The notes: a model not told the origin generated them from the letters alone. DNA of 64,000 nucleotides from Carya illinoinensis (GCF_018687715.1 NC_056766.1:24227501-24291500); one strand, 5' to 3'; counted from the first letter of the stretch, positions 10,822-22,556 are shown. Program-made: numbers and translations.

Positions 10822-11653
10822 TAATGGGCTCCAAGATGGATCGAGTCTTAAAGATCCTTTGCAAGTTCCATATGGGGCAATCATAAGATTGAGAGCTAAG
10901 AAGAGCAAGGAAGCAATGTAATGATTGGTGTAATCCACTTGGGATGAGTCTAGTAAGAGCCCAATATTCAAGATGGGCTTGAGAGAATGAGATCTAGTTT
11001 CCATCCACGTGATACAAGTAATGGAAGAGTACAACATAAATTATGGCCTATTATTATGTTTATGTGATTGAAGGCCTTGGACTCATTTAATTCATTTAAA
11101 GGACTTATTTTATTAGTTTAAAATAATTGTGTTTATTATGAGAATGACTTAAGGGCATGTTGGAAAAATTATTATTTTGTTGAACTAGGGTTTCGAGAGG
11201 GTTACTGTAGCCGAGTTACTATAGCGCAGTATTGTAGCTGTGGCACTATTCACTCAGGGATATTTTTGGAAGATAGGGTTTTATTTTACCGAGAGTTTTG
11301 TGAGAATTTAGTTTAAATACTCTTTGTTGCCTCATTTTAAACAATATATGAAAGTTTTAGACGATATTGAATTTTCATTGTGAGTTGAGTTTACTCCTTT
11401 TGTTCTTGATTGAACTTTTAAACTTATCAAAGGTAAATCATAACCTTTGTGGTGTGGCGTTCCTTCTTTGTAATCTGGGTTCTTGAGACAGATTCTTCAA
11501 CGGGTCTAGATTTTAATATAATCTAGGTTCTTGAAACAAGTTCCTCAACGAGTCTAGATTTTTCCATCCATTGACTTGATTTTGACTTTCTTGGGGTTAG
11601 TTTTCAAATTGATTGTGGGTTCAAGGGATTCCAATTTCCGCGGGTTCATATCA
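10822..11653 (+). repeat. 3' LTR of the CRM-like element
   Basis: It begins TAATGGGCTCC (the TG has decayed to TA) and ends TTCATATCA, followed by the target duplication AGGAA. It is the longer and probably more complete LTR of the pair. Confidence 0.8.
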
Positions 11654-13247
11654 AGGAACTTCCTCAATCACAGGTAGGGGCGCATTGTGAAGGGAGGTAA
11701 CTCTGCATCACCACTTGGACTGTGTGAACTCCCCTCAATGGACCTTCTGACACCTGCCATAGTCTCACTAAGACTCGGTGGGGTAGGAACAACAAGCTCA
11801 ACCACCGACTGGTCACCCTAGGTGAAACCGGCAACCGCGCCCACTAGTAGATTGATAGCAGTAACGATAGATGGGACACCACCTGAAGAGACTTCCCTAG
11901 AGGACCTTTGAACTGACAGATACTCATTAGCAAAATTTGACTCCATCATAGGGTCTCCTGCGACTCCCTCAGATTCGAGTTCCTCGGCCAAGGATCGAGT
12001 GGTGGACACCGAGGAGGGAGACGTCTCCGCATTCATCTCTGACAGTGGCTCCATCATGCAGGATTGACGAGGCGCCCTATTCAAACCAAATTCCCTCGTC
12101 GGGTTGAGTCTCTTGGCTCTGCAAGTGCAACTAGAGCCCTCGAATCGGGAATAACAGTAGGCTCAACAACCAAGGCTATGGAAGAAGGTGGCGCAGTAGA
12201 CACATTAGGATCAGGGAACCCTCTCTCCCTTGGACTCCGAGCTGGCTTTGTAGGAGATTCAGAAGAAGTGAGACTTCAAGCATGCCCTGTGGGCCCAGGA
12301 CGATCAACCTCGATTGCCCTTAGGATGGGGCTATGCAAGAATGCAGGATTGTTCCCAATCACACTGGCTTCTAATCGAACCTTCTTCCTCTTACCATAAG
12401 GGTAAGGCTCAAAGCCCACTTCCTCGATGATGCAGAAGGTGAGCAGATAGAGATGCCATGGGTGGAAGGAATAAAATGACCAATGGGAGATAGGAACATG
12501 GCAAGGTTATCCTTCCCAAGGAGAACCTACGAGTGGACAAGAAGGGGGTGCTACGTTGCGCAATCACTAACGATTGCAATCAGGCCTAGCAGTTGGACTC
12601 ATGGCCTTGTCGCTTGGAAAAACACCCCACGAGGCCTGGATTGAGAACTCAGCACGACCAAGCTGATCAATTGGGAACTCCTATCCACGGCCAGACACGA
12701 AAAAGAACTTATCATTCTAGTCTGAGACCTTACAATATTGAGGCTCTAATACCATGAGGGCTCTCATCCCCCTAAAACTACAGATATCTCAGACACCGTT
12801 CTTCACATTGTGAGTCAAGAGGAACTCATGATAAGTCAAATTGGTGTGCTCTGGGTTCGATTTCAACAGGACCTGCTGCCAAAAAATGCAAGAATATATC
12901 AAGATTCGCCAGAAATTTGGATGGAGTTGAGTAGGAACCAACTCGAGGTAATGTAAGACTTCATGAACCAGGTGAGGGAAAGGCACTCTCTGCCCGTAGG
13001 AGAACATGTTGGGGAAGAGAGCAAGCTGCGACACTGAGCCGTAGGCACCAACAGCCCTCTCATGAGACACAGGGACCTCGAAGGCCACCATATCAAGGAT
13101 GCAATAGGTGGAAATCAACAATCAAAGGAATTCAGAGAAGGCTTCTGAACACCAGAAGTGACCAGCATAACCCGGCTCTAAGATGCCAGCCTCAAGACGG
13201 CTCCGATCATTGGAGCTTGCTGGTTCAACAGATTTTCGAGTAGCCAT

Positions 13248-14235
13248 TTGAAAACAAAGCATGTGACGAGAAATGGAAAAGTATGAAGAGATCGAGGAAG
13301 AGAAATGAAGTAAAAGTGAAGTGACAAGAGTACGGTAGAAGTTCTAGAAGGAGCAATGATTAGCTCTCAGCAAGCAATAGAGTACGGAAGATAGAAATGA
13401 TTCAAGTCCTACACACACACAACACACCAATGGAAGGAAGAATTTGACAGCCATCATTGTAGAAAAGATGGAACAACGATCATCGGGTATCGAGAACTGC
13501 ATAGGGAAAAACAAGGTAGGTCCACGATCCTACACACGGAATGATCAAAAGATGAAGTCCTCATTTTAGCCAACTGGATAAGAGCAACAAGTAACAGCTT
13601 TGAACAAGAATAAAAAGAAGTCTCATTGGCCTGGCCAGATGAGAATTGGTGGGGTAACTATCGGGGAGAGTTTTCCTAGGGCCTCAAGCCTAAGAGAACC
13701 AACCCAAATCAAACGTTGGGGGGAATCTCTTGACCCCCCCAGAGGGCCCAAATAGCCAGGCCCAAGCCCATCGAGCCCCTCAGTGACCTGACTAGGGTTC
13801 TTAACCCGCATAAGTTGAGCATGAGGTTTCGAGTCGAGAGATGAGATGTTACTCAGGGAGTGTGAAGGCTACATTAGCATTGGAGGAAGGAAACACGCTA
13901 GATGGAAGGGATTGGACTCTAAAGCAGCACCAGGGGATCACACTGTGTTAAATGCACTCACTAGGAAATTACGCCGCATTAATTACTTCACCCAGAAGGC
14001 CAAGCAACATTAAATAAGGCTTGGCGGAGGGGATTTACAGGAGGACATCCCTTCACCCAAGCTGTAGGGTATGGCCACCTGATGCTCGATGTGGGGTACA
14101 AAAGGGACCCTCAACTATCTAGTAAAGGGATAAAAAAAAAATTCTAAGAACCCTCTTGCTAAAATCTCTTTTGTCCAGTATTATCTTGAGTCTCATTGTT
14201 GACTTAGGCATCAGAGGTTTCCCCAACCACCATAG
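13248..14235 (+). repeat. Tat-1 3' untranslated region and left part of its 3' LTR
   Basis: The start of the 3' LTR cannot be fixed because the 5' LTR start is outside the window. A TATA-like TACAAAAG at 14097-14104 and the downstream GACTTAGGCATCAGAGG word place at least 13900-14235 in the LTR. The rest of the LTR lies beyond the chromodomain element, at 18788-18890. Minus-strand pyrimidine-rich sequence just above 13247 may be the leader of the antisense gene. Confidence 0.5.
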
Positions 14236-14672
14236 TGTCACGGACTTAGAATTTCTTCACTCGACCCGTGCGGCCTTAGGAGGCTTTCTCTCCCACAAAG
14301 CTCCTAAGTAAGCCTTCTAAAGGACTCAAGACAATAGAGAAGAAACTAGAGAGAGAAGATAGAGAGAGATGCTCTAGAGAACTTGTTTCTCTTATTGCTT
14401 GGTGATTTACACAAATGAGAGCCCCTCTATTTATAGGGAACTCTTGGTACAAAGAATGGTTAGGATTGTGACACTTGTCATCAATCCAAGGGTAAAGAAC
14501 TTTCTAGATTCCTACTCTAGAATTGTCTATAACGCCCCTTTCTAGAACACTACTCTAGAATTGTCTATAACGCCCCTTCTAGATGACTCTACACAATTCC
14601 ACAAGATTACAAAGGACTAGGAGGCTTCTAGAAGGTTAGGAAATTCTCTAAAAAAGAATCTAGGTGGTGACA
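14236..14672 (-). repeat. 3' LTR of the chromodomain element
   Basis: The 437-bp LTR holds a TATAAATA box on the minus strand at 14435-14428. It also has an internal duplication of ACTCTAGAATTGTCTATAAC (two units ~40 bp apart near 14510-14580). Compared with the other LTR it keeps a 4-bp CCAC-type insertion near 14600. Confidence 0.9.
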
Positions 14673-17600
14673 TTCTCCCCCACCAAGCTTCGCGACGTCC
14701 TCGACGCGGTGTCTTCATGGAACCTTCGGATGTGATCTTCAAACTGCCACAATGACTCCTTTGGTTCCCAAGTTGTCTCACTTTCGGGCAATCCCTTCCA
14801 CTTGATCAAGTATTCTTGGCGTGGTATATGACTCTTTCGCCTGATGACACGGTCCGCCAAGATTTCTTCTACTTCTTTGTCGAAAGTGGTAGTTATGCCC
14901 AATGGTGCACGCTTGGACTCTCCTCGTGTTGGCTCCTCTTCATCACCATGGTAAGGCTTCAAGCAGCTGACATGGAAGACTGGATGAAGTTTGAACTTGG
15001 AGGGTAAGTCTAACTTGTAGGAGACCTTTCCTATTTTCTTGATGATTGGGAATGGTCCCTCATAGCGTCGTACAAGCCCCTTGTGTAGCTTTCTTGTGAA
15101 CTTGTGTTGGCTCGACAAGATCTTTACTAACACCAAGTCGCCTATACGATATTCCGCGTGCCTCCTCTTCTGATCAGCCCACTTCTTCATCTTCTTGGTT
15201 GCTTTGTCTAAGTAGGAACGGGTCACATCCAATTGCTCGTTCCAAGACTTAGCAACCTTGAAGGTTGTCGGACAATTCCGCGCGTAGCTTGTCTCCAATG
15301 ACTGGGGAGTAAGTGGCTGCTGTCCCATTACAATCTCAAATGGGCTTTTGTTTGTGGATTCACTCCTTTGTAAATTGTAGGAGAATTGAGCGACATCCAA
15401 TAACTTGGCCCAATCAGATTGGTTGGCACTTACAAAGTACCTTAAGTATAACTCTAACAAGGCATTCACCCTCTCAGTTTGCCCATCGGTCTGAGGGTGA
15501 AAGCTGGTAGAGAAATGTAGGGCAGACCCCATAAGCTTGAATAGTCCTGACCAGAACTTTCCTGTGAAGCGAGGGTCTCGATCACTAATGATGCTCCGTG
15601 GTAAGCCCCAATACTTCACCACATGCTTGAAGAATAACTTTGCAGTTTCTTCAGCTGAGCAATCCTTAGGAGCCGCGATGAAGGTGGCATACTTAGAGAA
15701 TCGATCCACCACCACAATGAGGGTACCGCAACCCTCGGATTTAGGTAAAGCCACTATAAAATCCATGCTCACACTTTCCCATGGGTGAGAAGGAATGGGT
15801 AGTGGTTCCAACAATCCTGCAGGACTTTGATTCTCCACCTTGTCTTGTTGACACACAAGACAAGTCTTCACGTAGAGTTCCACCTCATCTCTCAATTGAG
15901 GCCAATAGTAGGAAGCTTCCAGTAAAGCTCGAGTACGTCGTTGGCCTGGGTGTCCAGCCCACAAGGAATCATGGCATTCCTTGATAAGGTTCCTCCGTAG
16001 GTTTCCCCACTTTGGAACATAGATTCGCCGCCTGATGGTGTAGAGAAGACCGTCCTCTACCCAGAATCTCTTGGTTTTCCCTTCCTTAGCCATGTTCACC
16101 AAGTTCTTGGTTAAGGGATCATGCTCCATGCCTTCACGGATCATGTCAAGTAGCTCCCCTTGAGCTTGAGTGATAGCAGAAAGTTCACCCTTCCTACTCA
16201 ATGCATCAGCAACAAGGTTGGCCTTGCCCGGTTTGTACTCCAAGACAAAGTCAAATTCTGCCAAGAAGTCTTGCCACCTAGCTTGCTTTGGACTTAGTTT
16301 CTTCTGACTCTGGAAGTAACTAGTGGCAATGTTATCTGTCTTGACTACAAAATGAGAGCCAAGCAGATAGTGTCGCCAAACTCTGAGGCAGTGGATGATA
16401 GCTGTCATCTCCTTCTCTTGTACGGTGTATCTCCTTTCAGTCTCATTGAGTTTGCGACTCTCATATGCAATGGGATGTCCCTCTTGCATGAGAACTCCCC
16501 CTATGGCAAAGTCTGATGCATCAGATTGTACTTCAAAAGGCTTGGTACAATCTGGTAGGGCCAAGACCGGTTCCTCCGTGATGGCTGTCTTCAGATTGTC
16601 AAAGGCTTCCTGACACCTTGATGACCACTCCCATGTTTTGTTCTTCTTGAGCAAGTCGGTGAGGGGGGATGCTCTTGTAGAGTATCCCTTTATAAATCTC
16701 CTATAATAGTTGACAAGCCCAAGGAAGGATCGGAGCTCGGTAACCTTAGTGGGAGGCTCCCACTTCTTGATTGCCTCAATTTTCCCCTCTTCCATGCTGA
16801 GTTTTCCCCCTTGGATTTTGTGGCCAAGGAAATGGACTTCATTTAGTGCAAATGAGCACTTCTCCTTCTTAACATAGAGTTGGTTTTCCCTTAAGACACG
16901 GAAAACAACCCTTAAATGCTCCACATGTTCTTCAAGAGTAGAACTATAGATGACGATATCATCTAGATAGACTACCACAAATTGATCAAGGTAGGGATGA
17001 AAGATCTTGTTCATGAGCGTGCAGAAGGTAGCTGGAGCATTTGTGAGGCCAAAGGGCATCACTAAGAACTCGTATGCCCCATAGCGAGTTACACAAGTTG
17101 TTTTGGCTTCATCTCCTTCCGCAATCCTTACTTGATAATATCCCGATCTTAGATCAAGTTTGGAGAAGTACTTTGCATGACCCAATTGATCAAACAAATC
17201 AGCAATTAAAGGAATAGGGTATTTGTTTTTGATGGTTACCTTGTTTAGAGCTCGGTAGTCAATGCACAGCCGCAAAGACCCATCATGCTTCCTTTGAAAC
17301 AACACGGGTGCCCCGTATGGTGCCTTGGAGGGTTGGATGAATCCGGCATCAAGTAGCTCCTTAAGTTGCCTCCTTAGTTCTTCAAGCTTTGGAGGCGACA
17401 TGCGATAAGGGGCTTTGGCGGGTGGTTTAGCGCCGGGTTCCATCTCGATCTGATGATCCACCTCTCTCCTAGGTGGTAGTTGCTTGGGCAACTCTGGAGG
17501 CATGACATCCTCATAGTCCCTGAGGACCCTTTGGATCTCCTTGGGTGGAGGGGAGGAAATCTTCACTTCATCCTCCTCCATGGAGGCTAAGTAAGACACC

Positions 17601-18349
17601 TCTCCCTTCTTCCATCCTTTCTTGAATTGCATGGCGGATAGAAGCTGGGTGGTGTTTGGCTTGGACACGGTGGGTATCATGCATGGACCGCCCTCTAAGA
17701 TACACACCGAGTTGTAGTGGGGAAGAGACACTACATTGAACTGTCTCAAGAATTCCATCCCCAACACGATGTTGAAGTCATCCATAGGAGCGACTGAGAA
17801 ATCCACCGTACCTTTCCACGTGCCAAGTTGTAGCTCCACCCCGTGAGCTACGCCATCAAGGGGTTTGGCTTCAGAATTCACAGTCTTCAGCCATCCTTGA
17901 CCCTTCTTAAGAGGAATCCCTAGCCGTGCGGCCTCTTCCTTCTTAATGAAGTTATGAGAAGCTCCTGAGTCGACCATGGCGTAACTCTTCTTCCCATTAA
18001 CGAACACCTCTACAAACATCAAAGACCCATCCTTGGTGGTTGGCTTCGTGCTTGCCTTGAGAGAGTTGAGAAGTTGTAGACACCCCAGGTGTGACTTCTC
18101 TTGAACTTCCTTCTCCTCCAACATAGCGTTGAGGGCCTTCCTCTTGGGACAATCTCTAGCCCAATGTGGTCCGTTACAAAGGAAGCAAGCATCCTTTGGC
18201 TTCTTGTCCTTAGAGTAGTCCTTCTTGCCCTCCTTTGATGTTGAAGGCTTGTCACCTCGATCTTTATACTGTGGAGGCTTGAACCCCTTCGCTCCCCCAC
18301 CCTTAGTGTGATTATCCTTTGAAGACTTGGGTTTTGAAGAGTATACCAA
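14660..18349 (-). CDS. gag zinc-knuckle-pol polyprotein with C-terminal chromodomain (1229 aa)
   Basis: This is one uninterrupted frame. Order by residue: CCHC zinc knuckle [13 protein letters not shown] (55-67); aspartic protease DSGAS (127-131); reverse transcriptase ~300-500 with [10 protein letters not shown] (361) and catalytic YLDD (461-464); RNase H ~600-720 with [11 protein letters not shown] (Asp610) and VADALSR (713); integrase H793, H800, C830, C833 and catalytic Asp863, Asp923, Glu959 with DD35E spacing; chromodomain ~1159-1211 ending [18 protein letters not shown]. All active-site residues are present. The capsid part of gag is missing, so it cannot form particles alone. The Met start is simply the first in frame. 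The stop overlaps the LTR by 13 bp. It may be transcribed from the TATAAATA of the 5' LTR (18550-18543). Confidence 0.9.
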   Translation of the reverse strand: MVYSSKPKSSKDNHTKGGGAKGFKPPQYKDRGDKPSTSKEGKKDYSKDKKPKDACFLCNGPHWARDCPKRKALNAMLEEKEVQEKSHLGCLQLLNSLKASTKPTTKDGSLMFVEVFVNGKKSYAMVDSGASHNFIKKEEAARLGIPLKKGQGWLKTVNSEAKPLDGVAHGVELQLGTWKGTVDFSVAPMDDFNIVLGMEFLRQFNVVSLPHYNSVCILEGGPCMIPTVSKPNTTQLLSAMQFKKGWKKGEVSYLASMEEDEVKISSPPPKEIQRVLRDYEDVMPPELPKQLPPRREVDHQIEMEPGAKPPAKAPYRMSPPKLEELRRQLKELLDAGFIQPSKAPYGAPVLFQRKHDGSLRLCIDYRALNKVTIKNKYPIPLIADLFDQLGHAKYFSKLDLRSGYYQVRIAEGDEAKTTCVTRYGAYEFLVMPFGLTNAPATFCTLMNKIFHPYLDQFVVVYLDDIVIYSSTLEEHVEHLRVVFRVLRENQLYVKKEKCSFALNEVHFLGHKIQGGKLSMEEGKIEAIKKWEPPTKVTELRSFLGLVNYYRRFIKGYSTRASPLTDLLKKNKTWEWSSRCQEAFDNLKTAITEEPVLALPDCTKPFEVQSDASDFAIGGVLMQEGHPIAYESRKLNETERRYTVQEKEMTAIIHCLRVWRHYLLGSHFVVKTDNIATSYFQSQKKLSPKQARWQDFLAEFDFVLEYKPGKANLVADALSRKGELSAITQAQGELLDMIREGMEHDPLTKNLVNMAKEGKTKRFWVEDGLLYTIRRRIYVPKWGNLRRNLIKECHDSLWAGHPGQRRTRALLEASYYWPQLRDEVELYVKTCLVCQQDKVENQSPAGLLEPLPIPSHPWESVSMDFIVALPKSEGCGTLIVVVDRFSKYATFIAAPKDCSAEETAKLFFKHVVKYWGLPRSIISDRDPRFTGKFWSGLFKLMGSALHFSTSFHPQTDGQTERVNALLELYLRYFVSANQSDWAKLLDVAQFSYNLQRSESTNKSPFEIVMGQQPLTPQSLETSYARNCPTTFKVAKSWNEQLDVTRSYLDKATKKMKKWADQKRRHAEYRIGDLVLVKILSSQHKFTRKLHKGLVRRYEGPFPIIKKIGKVSYKLDLPSKFKLHPVFHVSCLKPYHGDEEEPTRGESKRAPLGITTTFDKEVEEILADRVIRRKSHIPRQEYLIKWKGLPESETTWEPKESLWQFEDHIRRFHEDTASRTSRSLVGENVTT
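14673..14686 (-). other. polypurine tract of the chromodomain element
   Basis: On the minus strand TTGGTGGGGGAGAA directly abuts the TGTCACCACC start of the 3' LTR. This is the primer site for plus-strand synthesis. Confidence 0.85.
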
Positions 18350-18350
18350 C

Positions 18351-18783
18351 TGTCACGGACTTAGAATTTCTTCACTCGACCCGTGTGGCCTTAGGAGGCT
18401 TTCTCTCCCACAAAGCTCCTAAGTAAGCCTTCTAAAGGACTCAAGACAATAGAGAAGAAACTAGAGAGAGAAGATAGAGAGAGATGCTCTAGAGAACTTG
18501 TTTCTCTTATTGCTTGGTGATTTACACAAATGATAGCCCATCTATTTATAGGGAACTCTTGGTACAAAGAATGGTTAGGATTGTCACACTTGTCATCAAT
18601 CCAAGGGTAAAGAACTTTCTAGATTCCTACTCTAGAATTGTCTATAACGCCCCTTTCTAGAACACTACTCTAGAATTGTCTATAACGCCCCTTCTAGATG
18701 ACTCTACACAATTCAAGATTACAAAGAACTAGGAGGCTTCTAGAAGGTTAGGAAATTCTCTAAAAAAAATCTAGGTGGTGACA
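18351..18783 (-). repeat. 5' LTR of the chromodomain element
   Basis: The 433-bp LTR has a TATAAATA promoter box on the minus strand at 18550-18543. It is nearly identical to 14236-14672. Confidence 0.9.
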
Positions 18784-18787
18784 ATAG

Positions 18788-18890
18788 GGCCAACCTCCGT
18801 TGAGCTCTTTTCTATGATTGCAGGCACAAAGACGAGGACTTGCATGGCAAAGAGCTCGGCCCTTAGGCGTACAAAACACAACATCAACAA
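18788..18890 (+). repeat. 3' terminus of the Tat-1 3' LTR
   Basis: It continues the LTR interrupted at 14235 and ends in ATCAACA. The 18801-18890 part is homologous to window positions 1-90. Confidence 0.65.
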
Positions 18891-19690
18891 ATAGCATGTG
18901 GAAGTGATTTAATTAAGTCATCAAATATAATACTAGAAATCAGATTACATAGAGTTTGGAGGCCAACTTTAGGGTTTGGGAAAACAATTTAGGATTTCAG
19001 TTTTAACCAAGCTTTTGGGGTTTTAGGGTTGAAACCCTCTTTGGTTTAGTACAATTTGGATGGTTGGATGGAATAGGATTTTGCTTTGGTGGTATGATCT
19101 CATATCTTGATTCCTTCATAATCCATCTCATGGTTCTTCTTGGTTCCAAGTGTCCAATACTATTCACCAAGTATGTCTAAGGTCTTGTCAACTTTCCAAA
19201 TTAAACTTCTCTAACCTAATATGGACATTCTACACTATGATTTTGGAAACATTGCAGTTGGTGCTATTATTGAGGTTACTATTCACTCTAGAAAAATGAA
19301 AAATAAACTTTACACTATAAAATCTTAAATATTCACACTAACCTAACTATGGAATTATTTTATCAAAATTCAACCTCAAAATGCCTTGAAAAAAGCAAAA
19401 TGTATTTTCGAACAATCGTTTCATCTGAAAACTAAAAATTTGGATTATTGCGCCATAAAATCTCAAATAATCATCTGAATTTAATGGCGCAGACCATATC
19501 TCATTCTGACACTTTTAACTATCTTAAATAAATAAAATCGTGTTTATGGCACTATAGTGAGTGGTAACATTGACTATGCCGATAGACTAAAACCTACACA
19601 ATTGGTTGATTCATGAAAACTTAAGGGGTTTTAACGAGATTCCTAAAGCCTATAGAAATTTCACCATCGACTTTCTAGCAGGCTATTACA
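18891..19690 (-). repeat. LTR family X copy 3 (partial)
   Basis: 19403-19690 matches 10300-10583 in order and strand: TTATTGCGCCATAA, GACTAAAACCTA, GATTCCTAAAGCC and the end TTTCTAGCAGGCTATTACA. This copy keeps the canonical CA end that copy 2 has lost. 18891-19400 is AT-rich and matches copy 2 only weakly or not at all. Tat-1 may have inserted into this LTR, but that is untested. Confidence 0.55.
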
Positions 19691-19988
19691 ATTTGGTTTT
19701 CCTTGCATTAATGGTGTTAGATGGCTCTTCTTCTCCCACGTCACATCGTGCAACAAGCGTCGTGGATTTGTATTGGTCCTACTTGTCTTATGGGGTGTGT
19801 GCATTCCCACAAATTGGGATCCCAACCATCGCAAGGGCCTATTTAAGCCCCAACATTTTCATCATTTGGAGCCAACTTGCGTTCTTGCCCTCGTTTTCCT
19901 TCTTCGAGTTCTTTGAGTACTCTATGCTTTCCTTATTTCCCTTCCTCTGTGTGTTCCTTGCCTCTTTCTCTTCTATATTTACGTTCTC
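19691..19988 (+). promoter_or_regulatory. promoter-like region upstream of aORF-2
   Basis: A TATA-like CTATTTAAGCCC begins at 19841, about 150 bp upstream of the ATG at 19989. A pyrimidine-rich stretch (TTCTTTGAGTACTCTATGC, then CTTCCTCTGTGTG) follows like a plant 5' leader. Inferred from sequence only. Confidence 0.35.
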
Positions 19989-20590
19989 ATGGCTCCCAAG
20001 ATCCCTTCCTAGGCTGCTCCTCAAAGCTCCAACTATGTTAATGCTCTTGGTGCCTCTCGAACCCCTAGGGGGAGGGACCCTCCTGAGGATCGTTTCGAGT
20101 CCCAACGGTTAGACAGGAGTTCCTGGCAATTGTTGAAATCAACCTTCAAGGTACCCAACATTGTGGAGCTTGTGGTGCCTAGGCCCCAGGAAGGGGCGGT
20201 AGACTCTAAGGGTTTTGCCATGAAAGTGGTCTTGTACCTAACCATGTTCCCGAGTAGCCTCCAGCTTCCTTTTTGCCTCTCGGTTCATGACATGCTAGGT
20301 TTCTTTCATCTGGCCCCTACATAACTCCACCCTAATGCATGAAGGATCTTGGTATCTTGCTGCATTATCTGGTGGCGAGCATTGGAAAAGGTGGGTTTAA
20401 CATACCCTGACCTCACCGCCCATCGAGTTCCTCCTCATCCACAACATTTTGAAAAATAGAGGTAACATATGCATCTTCCAACCAATTTAGGTGTTAGCTC
20501 ACTTGGAGCTATAGTACAACTGGGTGAAGGGGTGGAGCTAGCGTTTCTTTTTTTTTGTCAGGTCAAGGATGGGAGTTTCTGATCGGCTAC
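19989..20590 (+). pseudogene. aORF-2, Transposase_28/PMD-like gene of a Tat element
   Basis: The frame from ATG 19989 reads MAPKIPS, one stop, then NYVNALGASRTPRGRD, STFKVPNIVELVVPRPQ, KVVLYLTMFPSSLQLPF and VHDMLGFFHLAPT. After a stop at 20322 it continues LHPNA, a stop, then RILVSCCIIWWRALE. It lines up with the antisense gene at 13121-12789: MFPSSLQLPF with MFSYGQRVPF, APT/LHPNA with VPTQLHPN, RILVSCCIIWW with RILIYSCIFWQ. The three stops fit C-to-T or G-to-A changes. If it belongs to a Tat element, that element is minus-oriented; pol of such an element lies at 57551-62733. The longer overlapping frame at 19606-20112 is not conserved and is rejected. Confidence 0.6.
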
Positions 20591-21650
20591 GTCAAATAGC
20601 ACGACTACCCAGTTCGCGCCATTTGGGGAGTTGTAGGCGAAGACATAAGCATTTAGCTAGCGGTGACTCCCGAAGAGGCGAGTCGGGTGGAAATTGTTAG
20701 GACCTGGTTAAAAGCATACCTAGATGATGTTTACTCCAAGGCTTTCCTGGATGAGGGTAGCCTCTGACAATACCTTGCTCCTCAGGCAAACACACACTTT
20801 GCTGACCGTAGCATACCAATGTGGTCTGCCATTCCCTTGGTTCATAGGCGCTCCCCTAGTTCGCTAGTAGAGGGGAAAGGGAAGAAGCCTAGGAGGGAGG
20901 CACCTTCATGCAGTAGCTCTGACTTGGCACTGATGCCTTCCCCAGGGTAACCTTCTATTCCCGTGGTTATTCAATTGCCAAAGCCATCCTCGGTGAGGGA
21001 TGGGTAGCCTTCGCCAACTCCCAAAGCTGCATCTTTCTTTTCTTTGCCGCTTAAGGTGGGTGAGGTGGGCACATCTCAATAGGTTCAGTCCACTTCTGAC
21101 ATCTGTGCTTGCCACACTTCCTCAACCAGTGGGGCCCCCTCCAGTTCCTTTTAAGGTTCTTTCTCCCATTGTATCAGGCAACGCATGGGCAATGAGACCC
21201 TTGGGGGGAGGAGCTACTCTTTTTGCGGTTTTATGGGGTCCTCCTAGATCCTCCTACCAGGGAGTCTCAGATAGTGGTCCTTCCTCTTGAAATAAATATC
21301 AAGATGGTTAGGGCAAGGACGCATTTGACAAGGTCTCCATCCCAAAGTCCCATTTCGCTTATTCTCTCGAAGTTGAAGTCATCTCAGTTGGAGTGGTTTC
21401 TGAGTGTGGTGAAGGTGATGAAGTTGTGTCTAGGATGGAAGTGGTGGGGTAGCGTTGTGGGCTGCAGGGGTTTTGGTTGATGTGTTCGAAGCTGAGGTTG
21501 CAGTGCTGTCAGTGGGGTCAATGAAGCTTCAGTTGTTCTCACTAACGTTGAGGCTTCATTGCCCTTCACTCACACCATCCCGGCATTAGTGTCGGTTGAT
21601 GCCAAGGTCGAGGTTGTTGAGGAGGGGAGGGACTGAGGCTGCCCCCTCTA
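20591..21650 (+). other. probable C-terminal continuation of aORF-2, degenerate
   Basis: GC is higher than in flanking DNA, and broken frames are rich in Ser, Pro, Val and Ala, as in the middle part of the other antisense gene (12400-11659). No definite motif was found. It ends where copia RNase H sequence starts. Confidence 0.35.
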
Positions 21651-21735
21651 CCATTAGCAGATCTTCTGCAGAAGCAGAATATAGAGCACTTGCAGCTACT
21701 ACTTGTGAAATTCAATGGTTATTTTATGCTCTACA
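21650..21735 (+). pseudogene. Ty1/copia RNase H fragment, first part
   Basis: The frame ISRSSAEAEYRALAATTCEI plus QWLFYALH is the classic copia RNase H core. It is cut at 21735 by a solo LTR and resumes at 25586. The rest of the copia element to the left is absent. Confidence 0.85.
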
Positions 21736-22556
21736 TGTAAAACCCCGCCCTGGGAAGGGTGGAGTTGCTACGTACATATATGTCATTCATTCTTTCTTTT
21801 CTTTCTCTCTCTTCTCATTCAATTTTTTTTCTAGCAATATGCGATCGGCATGAACATAATACACGTGTACTCTAAATTTCTAATTTAATAAAGGGAACAC
21901 CTAATAGACATTCTATTTAACATTCATCCATAAAAGGCTCTCAAAGTCCAGCATACATTCATAAAAACATAACTATTCTACTTAGGAAGGGACTCCATCT
22001 CTACCATACATACAAGAAGGCACTAAGTCAATGTATAAGGGTTTACCATCATTCCACCATAACGGTTACACCATACCAAAAGATACATGGTTTAAAGTCA
22101 AACTCGACAACATGTCCCAACAAGGGAATTATCCCAACATAAAAACATAACATCCATAAACATAACCCATCATTCATGTAAGGTCGAACCAACAGGGAAG
22201 ACACTAAACGTCAGTCTCTCCCTCTGTAGTAATGCCCTGCTCCCCAGCCTTTTCGTCATTACTTGGATGTTTAAAACATAAATACAAAGTGAGTCTAATA
22301 CTCAGTAAGCATTACACCATTAAATTGCATAAGCGTGTCAATACTTATACAATATTTCTTTAGCCCTCCCTTTAAAGGAGAAAGCCACGATATTAAAATC
22401 TAATGTCCTTTCTAACCTTAACATTATCTTAATTAACTAACCTCTTGTCTAACCTTTGCAATAATAACATAAGAAAATAATTAACCCAGTTAACACATAT
22501 TATTTAGTTAAGCATAACTGATGGCTTGCAAAATTTCATATTGCAGATTTTACAAG

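Larger units (their letters stand above)
3601..11653 (+). mobile_element. CRM-like Ty3/gypsy retrotransposon, defective
   Basis: The element has direct LTRs (3601-4317 and 10822-11653) and a 5-bp target duplication AGGAA (3596-3600 and 11654-11658). A PBS follows LTR 1 and a polypurine tract precedes LTR 2. The integrase and linker sequences resemble the centromeric-retrotransposon (CRM) type, with [22 protein letters not shown] and a DLPGKY C-terminal part. Gag is mostly gone and the reverse transcriptase domain is missing. The integrase is interrupted by a solo LTR at 7531-10583. It sits inside the antisense gene of Tat-1, so it is younger than Tat-1. The CRM assignment is moderately sure; gypsy is certain. 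Confidence 0.8.
2740..13247 (-). pseudogene. antisense ORF of Tat-1 (Transposase_28/PMD-like), split by an insertion at 3601-11653
   Basis: This gene runs opposite to Tat-1. Its start codon (13247-13245) opens MATRKSVEPASS. The domain at 13121-12789 contains SQLALFPNMF, VHEVLHYLELVPTQLHPN and WRILIYSCIFW. That is the pattern of the 'putative gypsy type transposon' family (Pfam Transposase_28) known from Tat elements between integrase and 3' LTR. The C-terminal part continues beyond the insertion at 3300-2740, with a charged, coiled-coil-like stretch and then ASDQLGRAFYVHDE, MHDYVMLNP and a stop at 2740. Several stops and frame breaks make it inactive. A related gene lies at 19989 on the plus strand. 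Family membership is inferred from motifs. The function of such proteins is unknown. Confidence 0.65.
14236..18783 (-). mobile_element. young chromodomain Ty3/gypsy retrotransposon with no capsid region
   Basis: The element has LTRs 14236-14672 and 18351-18783, both TGTCAC...GTGACA on the plus strand. The 4-bp duplication ATAG lies at 14232-14235 and 18784-18787. By eye the LTRs differ at about six bases and two small indels, so insertion was recent. A polypurine tract lies at 14673-14686. The 5' leader, PBS tail and gag capsid are missing: the pol frame starts two bases inside the 5' LTR, where TTGGTAT looks like the front of a truncated PBS. It sits inside the Tat-1 3' LTR. Confidence 0.9.

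Noticed and set aside
14816..16613. Plus-strand open frames of 60-83 codons
   Set aside because: They are antisense shadows of the intact minus-strand pol gene.
19606..20112. 168-codon frame starting at 19606
   Set aside because: It crosses the LTR X boundary and overlaps, in another frame, the conserved gene from 19989.
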